Notes: a model not told the origin generated them from the letters alone. Counted from the first letter of the stretch, positions 1-11,614 are shown. The stretch: 64,000 bases of DNA from Modicisalibacter radicis (GCF_900961225.1 NZ_CAAHFN010000065.1:62001-126000); one strand, 5' to 3'. Program-made: numbers and translations.

Positions 1-1061
1 TGCTCGGTATCCTCCATGTCGATGAAGTCGATGATGATGATCCCGCCGAGGTTGCGCAGGCGCAGTTGCCGGGCGATGGCGGTCGCCGCCTCGAGGTTGG
101 TCTTGAAGATCGTCTCCTCGAGGTTGCGGTGCCCGACATAGCCGCCGGTATTGACGTCGATGGTGGTCATCGCCTCGGTGGGATCGATCACCAGATAACC
201 GCCCGACTTGAGCTGCACCTTGCGGCCCAGCGCCTTGTGGATCTCGTCCTCGACGCTGAACAAATCGAAGATCGGCCGCTCCCCCGGGTAGTACTCGACC
301 CGCTCGACCACGTTGGGCATGAACTCCTCGGCGAACTCGATCAGTCGCTGGTAGTTCTCGCGCGAGTCGATACGCACCTTCTCGATGTCGTCGCGCATCA
401 CGTCGCGCAACGTGCGGATGAACAGCGGCAGATCGTCGTAGATGCGGCTCGGCGTGGCCGCGGTCAGCTTGCGCTCGTCGACCTTGCGCCACAGCCGCAG
501 CAGAAACTGCATGTCGGTGATCAGTTCCTCGGCGCCCACGCCTTCGGCCGCGGTGCGAATGATGAAGCCGCCAGCGACGGTCTGCTCCTGATCGGCCAGG
601 CACCCTTCGACCAGCGTCCTCAACCGCTCGCGCTCGGCGTCGTCCTCGATGCGCTGGGAGACGCCGGTGTGCGGCGAGTCGGGCATGTAGACCAGATAGC
701 GCGAGGGTACCGACAGGTGCGTCGTCAGGCGCGCCCCCTTGGAGGCGATCGGGTCCTTGGTGGCCTGCACCACCAGCGACTGGCCCTGTTGCAGCAACTG
801 GCTGATCGACACCTGTTCATCGCTCGGCGTGTTGGGCGGCAGCACCTCGTTGGCATGAATGAACGCGGCGCGCTCGAGACCGATATCGATGAATGCCGCC
901 TGCATGCCGGGCAGCACACGCACGACCTTGCCCTTGTAGATGTTGCCGACGATACCGCGACGCCGGCTGCGCTCGATGAAGGCCTCCTGCAGCACGCCGT
1001 TCTCGACCACGGCGACGCGGGTCTCCATCGGGGTCAGGTTGATGAGTACCTCACCGCTCAT
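1..1061 (-). CDS. rng: Ribonuclease G, N-terminal part (cut by window edge)
   Basis: Endoribonuclease of the RNase E/G family, which matures the 16S rRNA 5' end and degrades some mRNAs in the cytoplasm. The visible 353 codons start MSGEVLINLTPMETRVAVVENG and carry the S1-like RNA-binding domain (about residues 36-120, with GNIYKGKVVRVLPGMQAAF) followed by the start of the catalytic core (IDPTEAMTTIDVNTG). The C-terminal part lies outside the window. The gene is the last of the mreB-mreC-mreD-maf-rng series, 32 bp after maf, the usual order in gammaproteobacteria. RNase G rather than RNase E is inferred from the N-terminal sequence and from this neighbourhood. Confidence 0.95.
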   Translation of the reverse strand, partial: MSGEVLINLTPMETRVAVVENGVLQEAFIERSRRRGIVGNIYKGKVVRVLPGMQAAFIDIGLERAAFIHANEVLPPNTPSDEQVSISQLLQQGQSLVVQATKDPIASKGARLTTHLSVPSRYLVYMPDSPHTGVSQRIEDDAERERLRTLVEGCLADQEQTVAGGFIIRTAAEGVGAEELITDMQFLLRLWRKVDERKLTAATPSRIYDDLPLFIRTLRDVMRDDIEKVRIDSRENYQRLIEFAEEFMPNVVERVEYYPGERPIFDLFSVEDEIHKALGRKVQLKSGGYLVIDPTEAMTTIDVNTGGYVGHRNLEETIFKTNLEAATAIARQLRLRNLGGIIIIDFIDMEDTE

Positions 1062-1093
1062 GCGGGAATCCTTGTACTGAGGTCATGGCTCGA

Positions 1094-1696
1094 TTATGAC
1101 ACAGCGTCGGCACCGTCAGCCCACAGCGCGAGGCCCTGACGCTGCAACAACTGCGCGGTCTCGTACAGCGGCAGACCGACCACCGCCGAATGACTGCCCT
1201 CGATGCGCTCGACGAACATCGCGGCACGCCCCTGGATGGCATAACCGCCGGCCTTGTCGACGGGCTCGCCGGTCGCCCAGTAGGCGGCGATCTCGGCCGC
1301 GTCGATCGAGCGCATCGCCACCCGCGTGGTCACGCAGGCTTGCAATAGCCCCTGGGGGCCGGTCACCGCCACCGCGGTCATTACCGCATGCCAGCGCCCC
1401 GACAGCGTGCCGAGCATCTCGCAGGCATGACCGCGATCGCGCGGCTTGCCGAGAATGGCGCCGTCCAGCACCACCGCGGTGTCCGAGCCGAGCGTAGGCA
1501 GCGCGCAACCGGCCGCCCCCGTCAATGCCTTGTCGCGGGCCAGCCGCGACACATAATCGACCGCGCTCTCGCCGGCGTGGGGCGTCTCGTCGATATCGAC
1601 GGGAACCACCTCGGTGGCGATGCCGATACTCGCCAGCAGTTCGCGACGGCGCGGCGAAGCCGACGCCAGGCGCAACGCGGGATCGGAAAGCGTCAT
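1094..1696 (-). CDS. maf: Maf-like nucleoside triphosphate pyrophosphatase
   Basis: Maf/YhdE house-cleaning pyrophosphatase of 200 residues, expected to hydrolyse dTTP/UTP or modified nucleotides to monophosphates. Visible family signatures are LASASPRRRELL near the N-terminus, the acidic GSDTAVVLDG segment, the RDKA helix and the C-terminal GGYAIQG. The start MTLSDPALR is preferred over an ATG seven codons upstream because AGGAG lies six bases ahead of it and it matches the usual family length. It sits 42 bp after mreD and 32 bp before rng in the cell-shape operon; this association is conserved, though its functional meaning is unclear. Confidence 0.93.
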   Translation of the reverse strand: MTLSDPALRLASASPRRRELLASIGIATEVVPVDIDETPHAGESAVDYVSRLARDKALTGAAGCALPTLGSDTAVVLDGAILGKPRDRGHACEMLGTLSGRWHAVMTAVAVTGPQGLLQACVTTRVAMRSIDAAEIAAYWATGEPVDKAGGYAIQGRAAMFVERIEGSHSAVVGLPLYETAQLLQRQGLALWADGADAVS

Positions 1697-1738
1697 CGTC
1701 GTCTCCTTGGCGGGCAACGCTCGCCGGGTGCGGGGCAG

Positions 1739-2224
1739 TCAGCTCACGCCCAGGCGTCGTCGCAGCATCTGCAACAGGGTATAGAACCAGGGCCACAGCA
1801 CGGCGCCGATCAACGCCGGCAGCAGAAAGGCGAGATTGATCGCGAAAGGTCCGAAGATGGTCCGCAGCCACTGCTCGAGCAACTGTGCGATGCCCAGCAG
1901 CACGAACACCAGCACTGCCTGCTGGACCAGCGCATAGGCACGCATGCGCTGATAGACCAGCAGGGCCAGGAAGGCGACCAGCGCCATCACCAGCGCGTTC
2001 TGGCCGAGCGGCGCGCCCTCGATCAGATCCAGCAGCAGGCCGAGGATGAAACCGTGGAAGACGCCGACCCGCTGCGGTGCGACGACGCACCAGTAGATCA
2101 GGGTCAACCCCAGCCAATCGGGGCGCCAGACAAGCCAGACATCCGGCAGCGGCATGACCTGCAGGCACAGGGCCAGCAACAGGCTGATCCAGGTGGCCGC
2201 CAGGCCGCGCAGGGAAACGCTCAT
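1739..2224 (-). CDS. mreD: Rod shape-determining protein MreD
   Basis: Inner-membrane component of the elongasome, which works with MreB, MreC, RodA and PBP2 in lateral wall synthesis. The 161-residue product is almost entirely hydrophobic, with about five to six membrane segments and short basic loops (YQRMRAY, MLRRRLG), the usual size for MreD (E. coli is about 162). The start codon overlaps the mreC stop in an ATGA quartet, so translation is probably coupled. The gene is conserved mostly in topology, so the call leans on its position between mreC and maf. Confidence 0.93.
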   Translation of the reverse strand: MSVSLRGLAATWISLLLALCLQVMPLPDVWLVWRPDWLGLTLIYWCVVAPQRVGVFHGFILGLLLDLIEGAPLGQNALVMALVAFLALLVYQRMRAYALVQQAVLVFVLLGIAQLLEQWLRTIFGPFAINLAFLLPALIGAVLWPWFYTLLQMLRRRLGVS

Positions 2225-3129
2225 GGCCGCTCCTCCGCGACAGGCGACACCTGGCCGCCGGCGGCCTCGACGGCGGCGCCGATCGCTGCGTCGCTGATCA
2301 GCGTCGGACGCGGCGGCGGAAACAGCACCAGGAAATGCCGTGAACGCTCGGGCTGGGCGATCGGCTCGGCGCTGACCTGGGCGAACGGCTCGCCGGGATC
2401 GTGGACCACCTCGCTGACACGGGCCACCGGAAAGCCCTCGGGAAACCGTCCGCCCAGACCGGACGTCACCAGCAGGTCGCCGACCCGGATATCGGCCGTA
2501 TCGGGGACGTGCAGCACATCCAGGCTGTCGTAGCTGCCGGTCCCCTGGACGATGAAACGCAGCCCGTTGCGGTTGCTCTGCACCGGCACCGCATGGCTGG
2601 CGTCGGCGACCATCAGGATGCGGCTGGTGTAGGCGGATGCCGAGATCACCTGGCCGATGAGCCCCGAGGCGTCCATGACCGGCAAGCCGACCCGCACGCC
2701 ACTGCTGCGACCACGATCGATGACCATCTGGTGGGTAAAGGGGTCGGAGTCCAGCGACAGCAGTTCGGCACCGATATACGGCACCTGGCGACGTTGCGCG
2801 GCGTGCAGCAGTTCGCGCAGCCGCACGTTCTCGGCGGTCAGGCTGGCCATGCGCTGGACGCGATGGGACAACGTCAGCAGCTGTTCGCGCAGGCGGCGGT
2901 TTTCATCGATCAACTCGCTCTGGTCGGTGATGACCAGCGCCCCCCAGGAGAGCGCGTCGCTGGGCAGGCTGACCAGCCACTGCACCGGGGTGACCAGGGT
3001 CGACAACTCCGCGCGCAGTTCCGCGAACCGCGGCAGGCGATGCTCGGCGAACATCAACGCGAAGGCGATGAAGGCGCACAGCAGCATGCGATAGCCGGGG
3101 GCGGGCCCCTGCGAGAACAGCGGTTTGAT
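2221..3129 (-). CDS. mreC: Rod shape-determining protein MreC, apparent AUC start
   Basis: Bitopic inner-membrane scaffold of the elongasome. The product has one membrane helix near residues 15-30 (MLLCAFIAFALMF), a coiled coil rich in leucine and arginine (about 80-115) and the periplasmic beta domain with VTSGLGGRFPEGFPVA. No ATG, GTG or TTG precedes the ATG at 3087 back to an in-frame TAG at 3150-3148. The codon ATC at 3129-3127 lies seven bases after AGGGAG and is followed by KPLFSQGP, which lines up with the known E. coli MreC N-terminus MKPIFSRGP, so I place the start there (302 residues). If only canonical starts are allowed the gene begins at 3087 (288 residues) and loses the conserved N-terminus. 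Confidence 0.85.
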   Translation of the reverse strand: MKPLFSQGPAPGYRMLLCAFIAFALMFAEHRLPRFAELRAELSTLVTPVQWLVSLPSDALSWGALVITDQSELIDENRRLREQLLTLSHRVQRMASLTAENVRLRELLHAAQRRQVPYIGAELLSLDSDPFTHQMVIDRGRSSGVRVGLPVMDASGLIGQVISASAYTSRILMVADASHAVPVQSNRNGLRFIVQGTGSYDSLDVLHVPDTADIRVGDLLVTSGLGGRFPEGFPVARVSEVVHDPGEPFAQVSAEPIAQPERSRHFLVLFPPPRPTLISDAAIGAAVEAAGGQVSPVAEERP

Positions 3130-3226
3130 AGATCGACTCCCTGCGAGCTAACCACGAAAGCGGGCCGCGTTCGGCAAAGGCGGCCCATCCGCAACAACCT
3201 ACGGCGACGCGATATGCCGCCGCTCG

Positions 3227-4460
<1,234 letters not shown>

Positions 4461-4748
4461 ATGGCGCTTGAACCCCAAGACGTACGGCGAGCCGCCTTTC
4501 TCGCTCGCCTGGGCCTGAACGACGACGAAGCCGCAGGCTACGTGGATGACCTGAGCCGGATCCTGGAGATGGTCGACCGGTTGCAGTCCGTCGATACCAC
4601 CGGCGTGACGCCGCTGGCCCACCCGCTCGACGCCACCCAGCGCCTGCGCGCCGACGAGGTGACCGAAAGCGATCAGCGCGAGCGCTTCCAGCGCTGCGCG
4701 CCGGCCGTGGAAAACGGCCTGTACCTGGTCCCCCGGGTCGTCGAATGA
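4461..4748 (+). CDS. gatC: Asp/Glu-tRNA amidotransferase subunit C
   Basis: Small belt-like subunit that ties GatA to GatB in the GatCAB amidotransferase, which corrects Glu-tRNA(Gln) and Asp-tRNA(Asn). The 95-residue product has the typical architecture: an N-terminal helix pair ([25 protein letters not shown]), the [12 protein letters not shown] linker and the C-terminal [12 protein letters not shown]. The start MALEPQDV gives the usual family length, with GAGG upstream. First gene of gatC-gatA-gatB. The presence of gatCAB suggests indirect formation of Asn-tRNA and/or Gln-tRNA in this organism. Confidence 0.95.
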   Translation: MALEPQDVRRAAFLARLGLNDDEAAGYVDDLSRILEMVDRLQSVDTTGVTPLAHPLDATQRLRADEVTESDQRERFQRCAPAVENGLYLVPRVVE

Positions 4749-4826
4749 GCCTATCCGTCGTCGGCGACCGCGCAAGAGAGCCCCGGCGACCGGGTAAGAC
4801 AAGCCTTTCAGGGAGCCCCACTCCAC

Positions 4827-6286
<1,460 letters not shown>

Positions 6287-6287
<1 letters not shown>

Positions 6288-7738
6288 TGCAGTGGGAAAC
6301 CGTGATCGGCCTGGAAGTCCACGTCCAGCTCGCCACCCAGTCGAAGATCTTCTCCGGCGCCTCGACCGCCTTCGGCGCCGAGCCCAACACCCAGGCCTGC
6401 GCCGTCGACCTGGGCCTGCCGGGCGTATTGCCGGTGCTCAACGAGGGCGCCGTGGCGATGGCGGTCAGGTTCGGGCTGGGCATCAATGCCGAGATTCCCG
6501 AAACCTCGGTCTTCGACCGCAAGAATTACTTCTATCCCGACCTGCCCAAGGGCTACCAGACCAGCCAGATGTATCAGCCGATCGTCGGCCCGGGCGAGGT
6601 CGAGATCACCCTCGACGACGGCGGCACCAAGCGCATCCGCGTGCATCACGCCCACCTTGAGGAGGATGCCGGCAAGTCGCTGCACGAGGACTACCAGGGC
6701 ATGACCGGCATCGACCTGAACCGCGCCGGCACGCCGCTGCTCGAGATCGTCTCCGAGCCGGACATGCGCTCGGCCAGGGAGGCAGCGGCCTACCTCAAGG
6801 CGATCCACGCCATCGTCACCTACCTGGGGATCTCCGACGGCAACATGGCCGAGGGCTCGATGCGTTGCGACGTCAACGTCTCGGTCCGCCCCAGGGGCCA
6901 GGAGACGCTGGGTACCCGCGCCGAGATCAAGAACGTCAACTCGTTCCGTTTCGTCGAGAAGGCGATCGCCTTCGAGATCGAGCGTCAGATCGAACTGATC
7001 GAGGACGGCGGCACGGTAGTGCAGGAGACCCGCCTGTACGACCCCGAGGCCGACGAGACGCGCAGCATGCGTACCAAGGAGCAGGCCAACGACTACCGTT
7101 ACTTCCCCTGCCCCGACCTGTTGCCGGTGGTGCTCGACCAGGCCTATGTCGATCACCTGCGCGCCAACCTGCCGGAGCTGCCTGCCGAGAAGCGCGCGCG
7201 CTTTCAGGATGAACTGGGCCTGTCGGCCTACGATGCCGGCGTGCTTGCCTCGAGCCGCGCCATGGCCGAGTACTTCGAAGTCGTCAAGGATGTCAGCGGC
7301 GACGCCAAGCTGGCCGCCAACTGGGTCCAGGGCGAGCTCGCCGGACAACTCAACAAGCAGGGCCTGGATATCGCCGACAGCCCGGTCTCGGCTTCCCAGC
7401 TCGGCGGCCTGGTCGCCCGGGTCAAGGACGAGACCATCAACGGCAAGGCGGCCAAGCAGGTGTTTGCCGCCTTGTGGGAGGGCGAAGGCGACAGCGCCGA
7501 CGCGATCATCGACGCCCGAGGGCTCAGGCAGGTGACCGACAGCGGCGCCATCGAGGCGATGATCGATCAGGTGATCAGCGACAGCCCGGTGCAGGTCGCC
7601 CAGTATCGCGACGCCGAGCCCGACAAGCGCGGCAAGATGATCGGCTACTTCGTCGGTCAGGTGATGAAGGCCTCGCGGGGCACCGCCAACCCGCAGCAGG
7701 TCAACGCCCTGCTCAAGGAAAAGCTCGACGACGCATGA
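6287..7738 (+). CDS. gatB: Asp/Glu-tRNA amidotransferase subunit B
   Basis: tRNA-binding and kinase/transamidase subunit of GatCAB (483 residues). It starts [15 protein letters not shown], the family signature, has the central catalytic cradle ([34 protein letters not shown]) and ends with the helical and YqeY-like tail. Two adjacent ATGs are possible; I chose the second, eight bases after AGGAG, while the first (6284) would overlap gatA by four bases. It completes the gatCAB operon, and a GC-rich hairpin follows the stop. Confidence 0.96.
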
Positions 7739-7745
7739 CGACACC

Positions 7746-7773
7746 CGCGCCGGCGGGCAAGCCCGTCGGCGCG
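7746..7773 (+). terminator. GC-rich hairpin after gatB
   Basis: CGCGCCGGCGGGC is followed after AA by GCCCGTCGGCGCG, giving a 12-bp stem with one G-U pair, directly after the gatB stop. There is no run of T after it, so it may be a pause, Rho-linked or mRNA-protecting structure rather than a classical terminator. Confidence 0.4.
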
Positions 7774-7802
7774 TTCGCACGAGGCGCACGAGGAACCCCG
7801 CG

Positions 7803-8354
7803 ATGTCAGACGATGTCGGTCCACGCCTACGCTCGCTGCGCACCCTGCGCGGCATCTCCCAGCGCGAGCTGGCCAAGCGCTGCGGCGTTACCCACTCGAG
7901 CCTGTCGCTGATCGAGCAGGGCAAGGTCAGCCCCTCGGTCAGTTCGTTGAAGAAGATCCTCGACGCCATCCCGATCAGCGTCGGCGATTTCTTCACCCTC
8001 GACCTGGAAAGCCGCGACCAGGTCTTCTACTCGGCCGACGAACTCACCGACATCGGCAGCGGCGAGGTGATCTACAAGCTAGTCGGCGCCAATCACCAGA
8101 CCCGCGCCCTGTCGTTCATGATCGAGACCTATTCGGCCGGCGCCGATACCGGCCGCGAAATGATCACCCATCGCGGCGAGGAAGCCGGCGTGGTGCTCGA
8201 GGGCGAGATCGAGATCACCATCGGCATCGACATCCGGGTACTCGGCCCCGGCGAGGCCTACTACTTCAATACCCGGCTGCCCCACCGCTTCCGCAACCCC
8301 GGCAGCACGCCCTGCCGGCTGGTCAGTTGCTGCACGCCGGCGCGCGCATTCTAG
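7803..8354 (+). CDS. puuR: PuuR-like repressor (XRE helix-turn-helix plus cupin)
   Basis: Transcriptional regulator of 183 residues, close in length to E. coli PuuR (185). An XRE-type helix-turn-helix occupies about residues 8-63 (GISQRELAKRCGVTHSSLSL) and a cupin domain about 105-180 (HRGEEAGVVLEGEIEITIG, YYFNTRLPHRFRNPG). Many cupin positions match my recollection of PuuR, which represses putrescine-utilisation genes and is released by putrescine. Neighbouring puuC, puuA and puuB genes support the assignment. The gene is convergent with puuC, with only 21 bp between the stops. The effector here (putrescine, spermidine or another amine) cannot be read from sequence. Confidence 0.88.
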   Translation: MSDDVGPRLRSLRTLRGISQRELAKRCGVTHSSLSLIEQGKVSPSVSSLKKILDAIPISVGDFFTLDLESRDQVFYSADELTDIGSGEVIYKLVGANHQTRALSFMIETYSAGADTGREMITHRGEEAGVVLEGEIEITIGIDIRVLGPGEAYYFNTRLPHRFRNPGSTPCRLVSCCTPARAF

Positions 8355-8375
8355 GGGCTGCCGCAACCGCGGGCA

Positions 8376-9875
8376 TCAGGTCGCCAGCGACATCCATACC
8401 GTCTTGAGTTCCGAATACTCGGCAAGGCTGTGGTGCGACTTGTCGCGGCCGTTGCCGGACTGCTTGACCCCGCCGAACGGCACCGTCATGTCGCCGCCGG
8501 CCCAGTTGTTGACGAACACCTGGCCGGAGTGCAACCGCCGCGAGACCCGCATGATGCGATCGATGTCCTGGCTCCACAGCCCGGCGGCGAGACCGTACTC
8601 GCTGTCGTTGGCCAGCGCCACGGCTTCTTCCTCGCTGTCGAAGCCGAACACCGCGAGCACCGGGCCGAACACCTCCTCGCGGCCGATGGCCATCTGCGGG
8701 GTGACGTTATCGAAGACCGTCGGCGCGACGAACAGCCCGCCGGCGACCGGGCTCACCGCCTGGCCACCGGTGCGCAGATGCGCGCCCTCCTCGACGCCCC
8801 GACGGATGTAGTCGAGGATGCGCGCGTGCTGCACCTCGTCGACGATCGCCCCCATAAAGCTGGCCGGGTCGAGCGGATCGCCGGGTTGCATGGTCTCGGC
8901 ATGCGCCAGCACGCGCTCGACGAAGGCCTCGCGAATCGAATTCTCGACCAGCAGGCGCGAGCCGGCGATGCACACCTCGCCCTGGTTGTAGAAGATCGCC
9001 TCGGCGGCATGGCGGGCCACGGCGTCGAGATCCTTGCAGTCGGCGAACACCAGGTTGGGGCTCTTGCCGCCGCACTCGAGATAGACGCGCTTGAGATTGG
9101 ACTGGCCGGCGTACTGCATCAACTGCTTGCCGACCCCGGTGGAACCGGTGAACGACAGGCAGTCGACGTCCATCGACAGCGCCAGCGCCTTGCCGGCGGT
9201 ATGGCCGAAGCCGGGCACGACCTGGAACACGCCGGCGGGCAGCCCCGCTTCCCGGGCCAGTTGCGCCAGGCGCAGCGCGGAGAGCGGCGACTTCTCGGAG
9301 GGCTTGAGGATCACGCTGTTGCCGGCGGCCAGTGCCGGGCCGATCTTCCAGGCGGTCATCATCAGCGGAAAGTTCCACGGCACGATCGAGGCGACCACGC
9401 CGAGCGGTTCGCGCAGCACCAGCCCCAGGCTCTCCTCGCCGGTGGGCGCGACCTCGCCATACAGCTTGTCGATGGTCTCGGCGTTGTAGCGGATGCAACC
9501 GATCGCCCCGGCCATGTCATCCAGCGAACTGGTGACCGGCTTGCCCATGTCCAGGGTGTCGAGCAATGCCAGTTCGTTGACGTGCTGTTCCATCAGCGCG
9601 GCCAGGCGCAGCATGGCCTGCTTGCGTGCCCCCGGCGCCAGGCGCGACCAGTCGCCGCGATTGAAGGCGTCGCGAGCGTGGCCCACCGCGGCCTCGACAT
9701 CGGCGGCGTCGCAGCTGGCGACCCGGGCCAGCGTCTTGCCGGTGGCCGGATTGATCGTCTCGAAGGTCTCGCCACTGGCGGCCTCGACGAAGCCGTCGCC
9801 GATCAACGCGCGGGTTTCAAAGCTCAGCTCGCCGGCGAGCTTCTGCCAGTCGGCATGATTCAGGGAGGCGTTCAT
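8376..9875 (-). CDS. puuC: Gamma-glutamyl-gamma-aminobutyraldehyde dehydrogenase (PuuC type)
   Basis: NAD(P)+-dependent aldehyde dehydrogenase of 499 residues that would oxidise gamma-Glu-gamma-aminobutyraldehyde, the third step of the Puu route. The catalytic residues are visible: N168 in PWNFP, K191 in ILKPSEKSP, general base E267 in LECGGKSPN and nucleophile C302 in NQGEVCIAG. The C-terminal stretch GDMTVPFGGVKQSGNGRDKS is close to E. coli PuuC as I recall it. It faces away from puuA1, sharing a 346-bp regulatory region, and its promoter overlaps a dyad (10003-10019). Broad-range aldehyde dehydrogenase activity is possible. Confidence 0.92.
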   Translation of the reverse strand: MNASLNHADWQKLAGELSFETRALIGDGFVEAASGETFETINPATGKTLARVASCDAADVEAAVGHARDAFNRGDWSRLAPGARKQAMLRLAALMEQHVNELALLDTLDMGKPVTSSLDDMAGAIGCIRYNAETIDKLYGEVAPTGEESLGLVLREPLGVVASIVPWNFPLMMTAWKIGPALAAGNSVILKPSEKSPLSALRLAQLAREAGLPAGVFQVVPGFGHTAGKALALSMDVDCLSFTGSTGVGKQLMQYAGQSNLKRVYLECGGKSPNLVFADCKDLDAVARHAAEAIFYNQGEVCIAGSRLLVENSIREAFVERVLAHAETMQPGDPLDPASFMGAIVDEVQHARILDYIRRGVEEGAHLRTGGQAVSPVAGGLFVAPTVFDNVTPQMAIGREEVFGPVLAVFGFDSEEEAVALANDSEYGLAAGLWSQDIDRIMRVSRRLHSGQVFVNNWAGGDMTVPFGGVKQSGNGRDKSHHSLAEYSELKTVWMSLAT

Positions 9876-10002
9876 AGGCTGCTTCTCCAGTCAGGAAAGA
9901 CGGTTGGCGTGCGGCGGCGCGCATCCCGCGGGCGGCGCCCCCGTGGACGCCGGGCATGGCCGGGATACAGCGGGCTCCTTGGCCCGGGCAACATCTTGTT
10001 GT

Positions 10003-10019
10003 GTTATTCTCAACATAAC
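10003..10019. promoter_or_regulatory. Dyad overlapping the puuC -10 box, candidate operator
   Basis: GTTAT-N7-ATAAC, a 17-bp inverted repeat, covers the -10 element and the likely start point of the puuC promoter. This is the position of a repressor operator. PuuR or the LysR protein of this locus are the obvious candidates, by inference only. Confidence 0.4.
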
Positions 10020-10040
10020 GCCCCGCGGGGCACTTGCCAA
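10012..10040 (-). promoter_or_regulatory. Putative sigma70 promoter of puuC
   Basis: On the minus strand TTGGCA (five of six consensus matches) is followed after 17 bases by TATGTT (four of six). Transcription would begin near 10005. Confidence 0.5.
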
Positions 10041-10151
10041 CCCGGTGTCTTCACTCGCCCGAAGGCGAGACTGTACCTTGCAAAAAGCCCACCAGAGGTT
10101 TTCACCCCCGGCATTCATGTACCCGCGAAAACCGACCGTCTCGTAAAAAAT

Positions 10152-10180
10152 TTGACAACACTCGTCGACGACGAAAAGAT
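10152..10180 (+). promoter_or_regulatory. Putative sigma70 promoter of puuA1
   Basis: A perfect TTGACA is followed after 17 bases by AAAGAT (three of six consensus matches). Transcription would begin near 10187, giving a 35-base leader with AAAGG ahead of the puuA1 start. Confidence 0.5.
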
Positions 10181-10221
10181 TGGCTCACAGCCACCACCAC
10201 CATCGGCACAAAGGTATCATC

Positions 10222-11601
10222 ATGACGCCCGCATCCGCCCAGGCCGAAGCCCGGAGCTTTCTCGAACGCCACCCGGACACCGAGAGCTTCGACTTGCTGA
10301 TCAGCGACCTCAATGGTGTGATGCGCGGCAAGCGGATTCCCCGCGACAACCTGATCAAGGCATATCGCAACGGCATCAACCTGCCCGCCTCGCTGTTCGC
10401 CCTGGACATCAACGGCAACACCATCGAGGAAACAGGGCTGGGGCTGTCCAGCGGCGACAGCGACCGGGTCTGCTGGCCGATACCCGGCTCGCTGCATCCG
10501 ACCCCCTGGCTGCGCGAAGGCCGCCAGGCGCAACTGCTGATGACCATGGAAGAGCTCGATGGCAACCCGTTCTTCGCCGACCCCCGTCAGGTGCTGAGAC
10601 GCGTTCTCGACGGTTTTCGGACGCGTGGACTGACGCCGGTGGTGGCGCTCGAGCTGGAATTCTACCTGGTCGATCGGCGCCGCGACGAGCTGGGCCTGGC
10701 CCAACCGCCGCGCTCGCCGGGTACCGGCGAGCGCGCCACCCAGAGCCAACTCTACTCGATCAACGAACTCGACGAATACGCCGACTTCCTGGAGGAGATC
10801 CAGCAGGCCGCCGCCGAGCAGGGTCTGCCCCTGGACACCGCGCTCAAGGAGTGCGCCCCCGGCCAGTTCGAGATCAATCTGATCCATTGCAACGACGCCC
10901 TGCGCGCCGGCGACAGCGCGGTGCTGCTCAAGCGCTTGATCAAGGGCGTGGCGCTCAATCACGGCTTCGAGGCCACGTTCATGGCCAAGCCCTACGGCGA
11001 CGAGGCCGGCAGCGGTGCCCACGTGCACATCAGCCTGCTCGACGAGGCCGGCAACAACGTTTTCGCCGATGCCGACGAGGATCCCCTGGGCACCCCGGCA
11101 CTCCGCCAGGGGATTGCCGGGATGCTCGCGCTGATGCCGGCGTCGATGGCGATCTTCGCGCCCAACCTGAACTCCTATCGCCGCTTCCAGGCCGGCCTGT
11201 ACGTGCCCATGGCACCCTCGTGGGGCTACGACAACCGCTCGGTGGCGGTGCGCATCCCCTCCGGCCCCAACGCCGCACGGCGCATCGAGCACCGGGTCGC
11301 CGGCGCCGACGCCAACCCCTACCTGCTGCTGGCAACGCTGCTCGCCTCGGTCCTGCACGGCCTGAAAAGCGAGCTGACGCCCCCGCCGCCGATCGAGGGC
11401 AACGCCTACGAACAGCTCGAGCCGACGCTGACCAACAGCTGGCAGCGCGCACTCGACCTGTTCGCCGAGAACGCCGTGCTGGCCGAGACGCTGGGCCGCG
11501 ACTTTCACCATGTCTTCCATGCCAACCGGCTCGCCGAACGCGCCGAGACGATGCGTACCGTCAGCAACCTGGAGTACGACTGGTACCTGCGCCACGTCTG
11601 A
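10222..11601 (+). CDS. puuA: Gamma-glutamylpolyamine synthetase, glutamine-synthetase family (PuuA-like, copy 1)
   Basis: Glutamine-synthetase fold enzyme of 459 residues, expected to ligate glutamate to putrescine or another amine with ATP. The start MTPASAQAEA follows AAAGG. Visible signatures are the N-terminal beta-grasp segment (LISDLNGVMRGKRIP), LELEFYLVD, the metal- and nucleotide-site segments GQFEINLIH and GAHVHISL, and APNLNSYRRF with the downstream arginine-rich YDNRSVAVRIP. PuuA-type proteins replace the adenylylation loop of true glutamine synthetases. It is divergent from puuC and convergent with the transporter gene, 13 bp away. A second PuuA-like gene lies at 14952-16316; which amine each uses is unknown. 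Confidence 0.88.
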   Translation: MTPASAQAEARSFLERHPDTESFDLLISDLNGVMRGKRIPRDNLIKAYRNGINLPASLFALDINGNTIEETGLGLSSGDSDRVCWPIPGSLHPTPWLREGRQAQLLMTMEELDGNPFFADPRQVLRRVLDGFRTRGLTPVVALELEFYLVDRRRDELGLAQPPRSPGTGERATQSQLYSINELDEYADFLEEIQQAAAEQGLPLDTALKECAPGQFEINLIHCNDALRAGDSAVLLKRLIKGVALNHGFEATFMAKPYGDEAGSGAHVHISLLDEAGNNVFADADEDPLGTPALRQGIAGMLALMPASMAIFAPNLNSYRRFQAGLYVPMAPSWGYDNRSVAVRIPSGPNAARRIEHRVAGADANPYLLLATLLASVLHGLKSELTPPPPIEGNAYEQLEPTLTNSWQRALDLFAENAVLAETLGRDFHHVFHANRLAERAETMRTVSNLEYDWYLRHV

Positions 11602-11614
11602 CCCGGTTGCCGAC

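Larger units (their letters stand above)
9876..10221. other. Divergent puuC/puuA1 regulatory region
   Basis: This 346-bp region without a gene holds, from left to right, the untranslated leader of puuC (about 130 bases), a dyad at 10003-10019, a leftward promoter at 10012-10040 whose spacer contains the perfect palindrome GCCCCGCGGGGC, and a rightward promoter at 10152-10180 for puuA1. It is noticeably AT-richer around the two promoters than the flanking genes. Confidence 0.6.

Noticed and set aside
10180..10221. Histidine-rich N-terminal extension (HSHHHHRHK) in frame with puuA1, possible metal-binding tail
   Set aside because: It would need a TTG start that overlaps the -10 box and has no Shine-Dalgarno; the ATG at 10222 has AAAGG and fits the family.
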